DNA of 64,000 nt, from positions 124,001 through 188,000 of the forward strand of contig CAYQDB010000002.1 in assembly GCA_964416195.1 (NCBI GenBank), in the 5' to 3' direction. Both the position numbers and the translations under genes were made by a program. Below the pieces are notes generated by a model, which was not told the origin of the DNA, did no database searches, and was given only the letters and a program-made list of their open reading frames with translations. Below are positions 62,049 through 64,000 of this stretch, piece by piece (positions within the stretch are counted from its first letter, which is position 1; every line of letters begins with the position of its first letter). The DNA is from CAYQDB01 sp964416195. Its GTDB lineage: Bacteria > Zixibacteria > MSB-5A5 > GN15 > FEB-12.

Positions 62049-62189
62049 AGACTCATACTCCTATGATAGTTAAATGGTTGATATGTAATGCACTAGTTCA
62101 TAAACAATGGGGGGCCTAGATAATTGGCGGTGTGATCACAGTCACAGTTAAATCATAGGCTCCTCCAAATTACCAATGGCTTCTGTCTA

Positions 62190-62217
62190 AAGATAAACCC
62201 AATCCTGTATTTGTCAA
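62190..62217 (-). promoter_or_regulatory. Candidate promoter of the 793-residue gene
   Basis: TTGACA (62212-62217), 16-base spacer, TATCTT (62190-62195), about 140 bases upstream of the start. Confidence 0.5.
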
Positions 62218-62237
62218 GTCTATTTGTAACTGTACCA

Positions 62238-62571
62238 GTAGAACTCAGCTCTTACATATAAGACGAAGAATCGAGAGGATAAGTTTCACTTTTTGGGCCC
62301 ATTTTCTCCCAGCTCTCTATTAAGCAAACACAGCCCCCGCTACGAGCCCCTCCGACTTCCTGACAGATCTATCACTCGGGTTGAGAAACACTGTTTTTTT
62401 ATTCACAAAACGGCATGATTCATAGTATATTGGAATAGTCAATGTATACTACCATCGGGTTTCAGTGGAGACCCTATGAAAAAGGTTCTCTTTATTGCAG
62501 CATTGGTGCTTCCGGCGCCATCTATCTATGCAACTATCATCAATGTTCCAATGGACCAGCCGACCATTCAG
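62238..62571 (+). repeat. Duplicated promoter/signal-peptide block, copy 2
   Basis: Near-identical to 53512-53852 up to ...GACCATTCAG, where similarity stops abruptly at 62571. It carries the same promoter-like ATAGTATATT.(A)AATAGTCAATGT and the start of the beta-helix gene. Confidence 0.85.
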
Positions 62572-62688
62572 ACCGCTACCTCTAACCCCAACAGCACGAC
62601 CGCACGCCGGGATGCACTTTCAGCCGCACCTTCCGGGTTGCGTGACCCAGTAAAAAATGCCTCCAACAGCACCCGATCTACCGCCTAA
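62476..62688 (+). pseudogene. Truncated copy of the beta-helix/dockerin gene start
   Basis: Codes the same signal peptide and first beta-helix turn (SIYATIINVPMDQPTIQ) as the gene at 53757, then switches after codon 32 to unrelated Ser/Thr-rich sequence and stops at 62688 (70 residues). The rest of the parent is missing, so it is a deletion product or an aborted duplication. The frame could still be expressed as a short secreted peptide. Confidence 0.78.
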
Positions 62689-62838
62689 TGAGTTCACTGC
62701 TAATTGGAATAAACCCCGTTTTTATCTGGGAACTTGTGAGTTGCATGCAACAGGCTTTTTCTGAGTGGTACGAGTGTGGCGATCTTCAGTGGATTAACTT
62801 CCCTTAGTGATCAGGAGAATTCTGGACGGCCCTTATAA
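62689..62838. other. Intergenic remnant between truncated gene and tRNA-Pro
   Basis: 150 bases without recognisable gene; may contain the other side of the deletion junction. Confidence 0.3.
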
Positions 62839-62912
62839 TCGGGGTGAGAGGATTTGAACCTCCGACATCTTGCTCCCAAAGCAAGCGCGCTGCCTGACTG
62901 CGCTACACCCCG
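62839..62912 (-). tRNA. tRNA-Pro (TGG)
   Basis: 74 bases: acceptor CGGGGTG/CACCCCG, D-arm GCGC/GCGC-type, anticodon arm CTTGC-TTTGGGA-GCAAG with anticodon TGG, T-arm GGAGG-TTCAAAT-CCTCT (last pair G-T). CCA is not encoded. Confidence 0.95.
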
Positions 62913-62925
62913 ATGGTTGTTGGCA

Positions 62926-62954
62926 ATGATAGCCCGCCACGTCAATTCTGTCAA
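62926..62954 (-). promoter_or_regulatory. Promoter of tRNA-Pro
   Basis: TTGACA (62949-62954), 17-base spacer, TATCAT (62926-62931), 13 bases before the tRNA. Confidence 0.82.
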
Positions 62955-62971
62955 GGTATAGTAAGTAGTAG

Positions 62972-63012
62972 GTCGGGTTCCGAATCAGCCAAAGGCAGAT
63001 GAGAAACCCGAC
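62972..63012. repeat. Hairpin upstream of tRNA-Pro, relative of 26075-26107
   Basis: GTCGGGTT (62972-62979) and AACCCGAC (63005-63012) form a perfect eight-base stem. The flanking AGTAGTA and GAGAAACCC are shared with the hairpin next to tRNA-Leu. Confidence 0.5.
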
Positions 63013-63064
63013 AGTAACGAACTGTTTCTTGCCAAACAGGGTTTTTCGGTTAAATTGTAGTTCT

Positions 63065-64000
63065 ATGGAAAAGGACAACCTTCTGGGGTACACTCTTGGG
63101 CAGATGGAAAATCTGATGGTTTCCCTTGGCGAGAAGCGGTATAAGGGGCGACAGGTATTCAAGTGGCTTTATCGGATTCGACAGTACGATTTCAGCCTGA
63201 TGACCGACCTGACCAAAAATCTGCGACGCAAGCTTGAGGAAGAGTATATCTTTGAGTGTCTTAAGGCAGAACAGGTAGAAGAATCACGGGACGGCGCCTG
63301 CAAGATTCTATTTCGACTTAGCGACGGTCACCCCATCGAGACGGTACTCATTCCCGATGAAAGCGGCCGGAAAACAGTCTGTATCTCAGTGCAGGCCGGC
63401 TGCGCCCTGGGCTGTCATTTTTGCGCCACCGGGACGATGGGGCTGTTGAGGGATTTGACAGTCGGCGAGATAGTCGGTCAGCTTGTCTATCTTCGTGAGC
63501 AGTACGGTGACAATGCCTTTACGAACGTTGTCTTGATGGGGATGGGGGAGCCGCTGCTTAACTTTGATAACGTGCTGGAAGCGGTCAAAATCGTCACTGA
63601 CGAAATAGGGCTGGGTCACAGCGCCAGAAAGACCACTATTTCGACTATCGGTATCTCGCCGAAGATAAAAGAACTGGCTGATCTTGGGCTGAAAACGCGT
63701 CTGGCGGTTTCACTTCACGCTGCGACTCAGGAGAAGCGGGTCAAGATAGTGCCGGTAGCCAAGACGTTCACTCTCGATAAGCTGATGGAAGCTGTGAAGT
63801 ACTACACGGAGAAAACGAGGACGCGCGTTACGTTTGAGTACATCTTGTTCAAAGACTTCAATGACAGCATGGACGATGTTAAGGCTTTCAGCCGGCTTGT
63901 CCGGGGTATCCCTTGCAAAATAAATCTGTTGGCTTATAATCCGGTCTCGGGGTTGGACTTTGAGCGGCCGTCGGATGAACGGGTGGAGTGGTTTGCCCAT
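63065..64000 (+). CDS. rlmN: Dual-specificity RNA methyltransferase RlmN (partial, runs off right edge)
   Basis: Radical SAM enzyme that methylates C2 of A2503 in 23S rRNA and A37 in some tRNAs. 312 codons are visible of the usual 345-380. N-terminal EKRYKGRQVFKWLYR, iron-sulfur motif GCALGCHFCATGTMGL (CxxxCxxC), GMGEPLLNFDNV and LAVSLHAATQEKR. The second catalytic Cys, near the C-terminus, would lie outside the window. ATG 63065 gives the expected N-terminus, although no strong ribosome site is seen. Confidence 0.96.
   Translation, partial: MEKDNLLGYTLGQMENLMVSLGEKRYKGRQVFKWLYRIRQYDFSLMTDLTKNLRRKLEEEYIFECLKAEQVEESRDGACKILFRLSDGHPIETVLIPDESGRKTVCISVQAGCALGCHFCATGTMGLLRDLTVGEIVGQLVYLREQYGDNAFTNVVLMGMGEPLLNFDNVLEAVKIVTDEIGLGHSARKTTISTIGISPKIKELADLGLKTRLAVSLHAATQEKRVKIVPVAKTFTLDKLMEAVKYYTEKTRTRVTFEYILFKDFNDSMDDVKAFSRLVRGIPCKINLLAYNPVSGLDFERPSDERVEWFAH

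Noticed and set aside
1..64000. CRISPR arrays, phage modules or toxin-antitoxin pairs
   Set aside because: No regularly spaced direct repeats of 25-40 bases were seen, and no integrase, capsid, portal or recognisable toxin gene is present.

Overview
The window reads as one contig from a moderate-GC, Gram-negative-type (diderm) bacterium of the FCB group or a neighbouring candidate phylum such as Zixibacteria. This placement is inferred. It rests on secreted proteins ending in FlgD-like (T9SS type A-like) tags, on secreted proteins ending in a dockerin-like double module, and on outer-membrane functions (Lnt, LpoB-like lipoprotein, beta-barrel protein). The best tRNA promoters are classic TTGACA / TATAAT-type sites. 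No rRNA, CRISPR array or intact prophage is present. GTG and TTG start codons are common.

Layout. 1-505 holds mraZ, running off the left edge. 908-3226 is a gingipain-like C25 protease with a FlgD-type tag. 3322-12936 is one minus-strand run: purM, gpmI, lnt, a secreted beta-propeller protein, a GNAT/FemAB-like protein and two glycosyltransferases, apparently starting from a leaderless purM promoter. 13310-14092 is a methyltransferase flanked by palindromic repeat elements. 14390-24498 is a long minus-strand housekeeping operon: ftsE-ftsX-envC-holB-ricT-metG-tatD-rsmA-pdxJ-rluD. 24638-25573 is a Ycf48-like secreted protein. 25972-31282 is a glycolytic operon (PPi-type phosphofructokinase, beta-barrel protein, gap, pgk, tpiA, secG) followed by tRNA-Leu. 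31429-36325 carries a retropepsin-like protein, a pseudo-receiver, a degenerate polysaccharide deacetylase, pcm, a small membrane protein and tRNA-His.

36467-48815 mixes a membrane TPR protein, a FlgD-tagged Cys-cluster protein, a NatAB-type exporter, a papain-family protease with PKD, cohesin-like and dockerin-like modules, a methyltransferase, a COG3014-like/LpoB-like lipoprotein pair and an MBL hydrolase. 48864-62688 is accessory: palindromic elements, three further dockerin-tagged secreted proteins, decayed transposase and CGGC-domain genes, folE, a GT39-TPR membrane protein, a candidate orphan structured RNA with its own promoter, and a duplicated promoter/signal-peptide block ending in a truncated gene. 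The right edge has tRNA-Pro and a partial rlmN.

The most noteworthy themes are two parallel C-terminal tagging systems on secreted proteins (FlgD-like on three, dockerin-like on four), the orphan three-way-junction RNA near 59.4 kb, and several conserved proteins that have lost catalytic residues (FtsE, PdxJ, a NodB-type deacetylase, a receiver domain).
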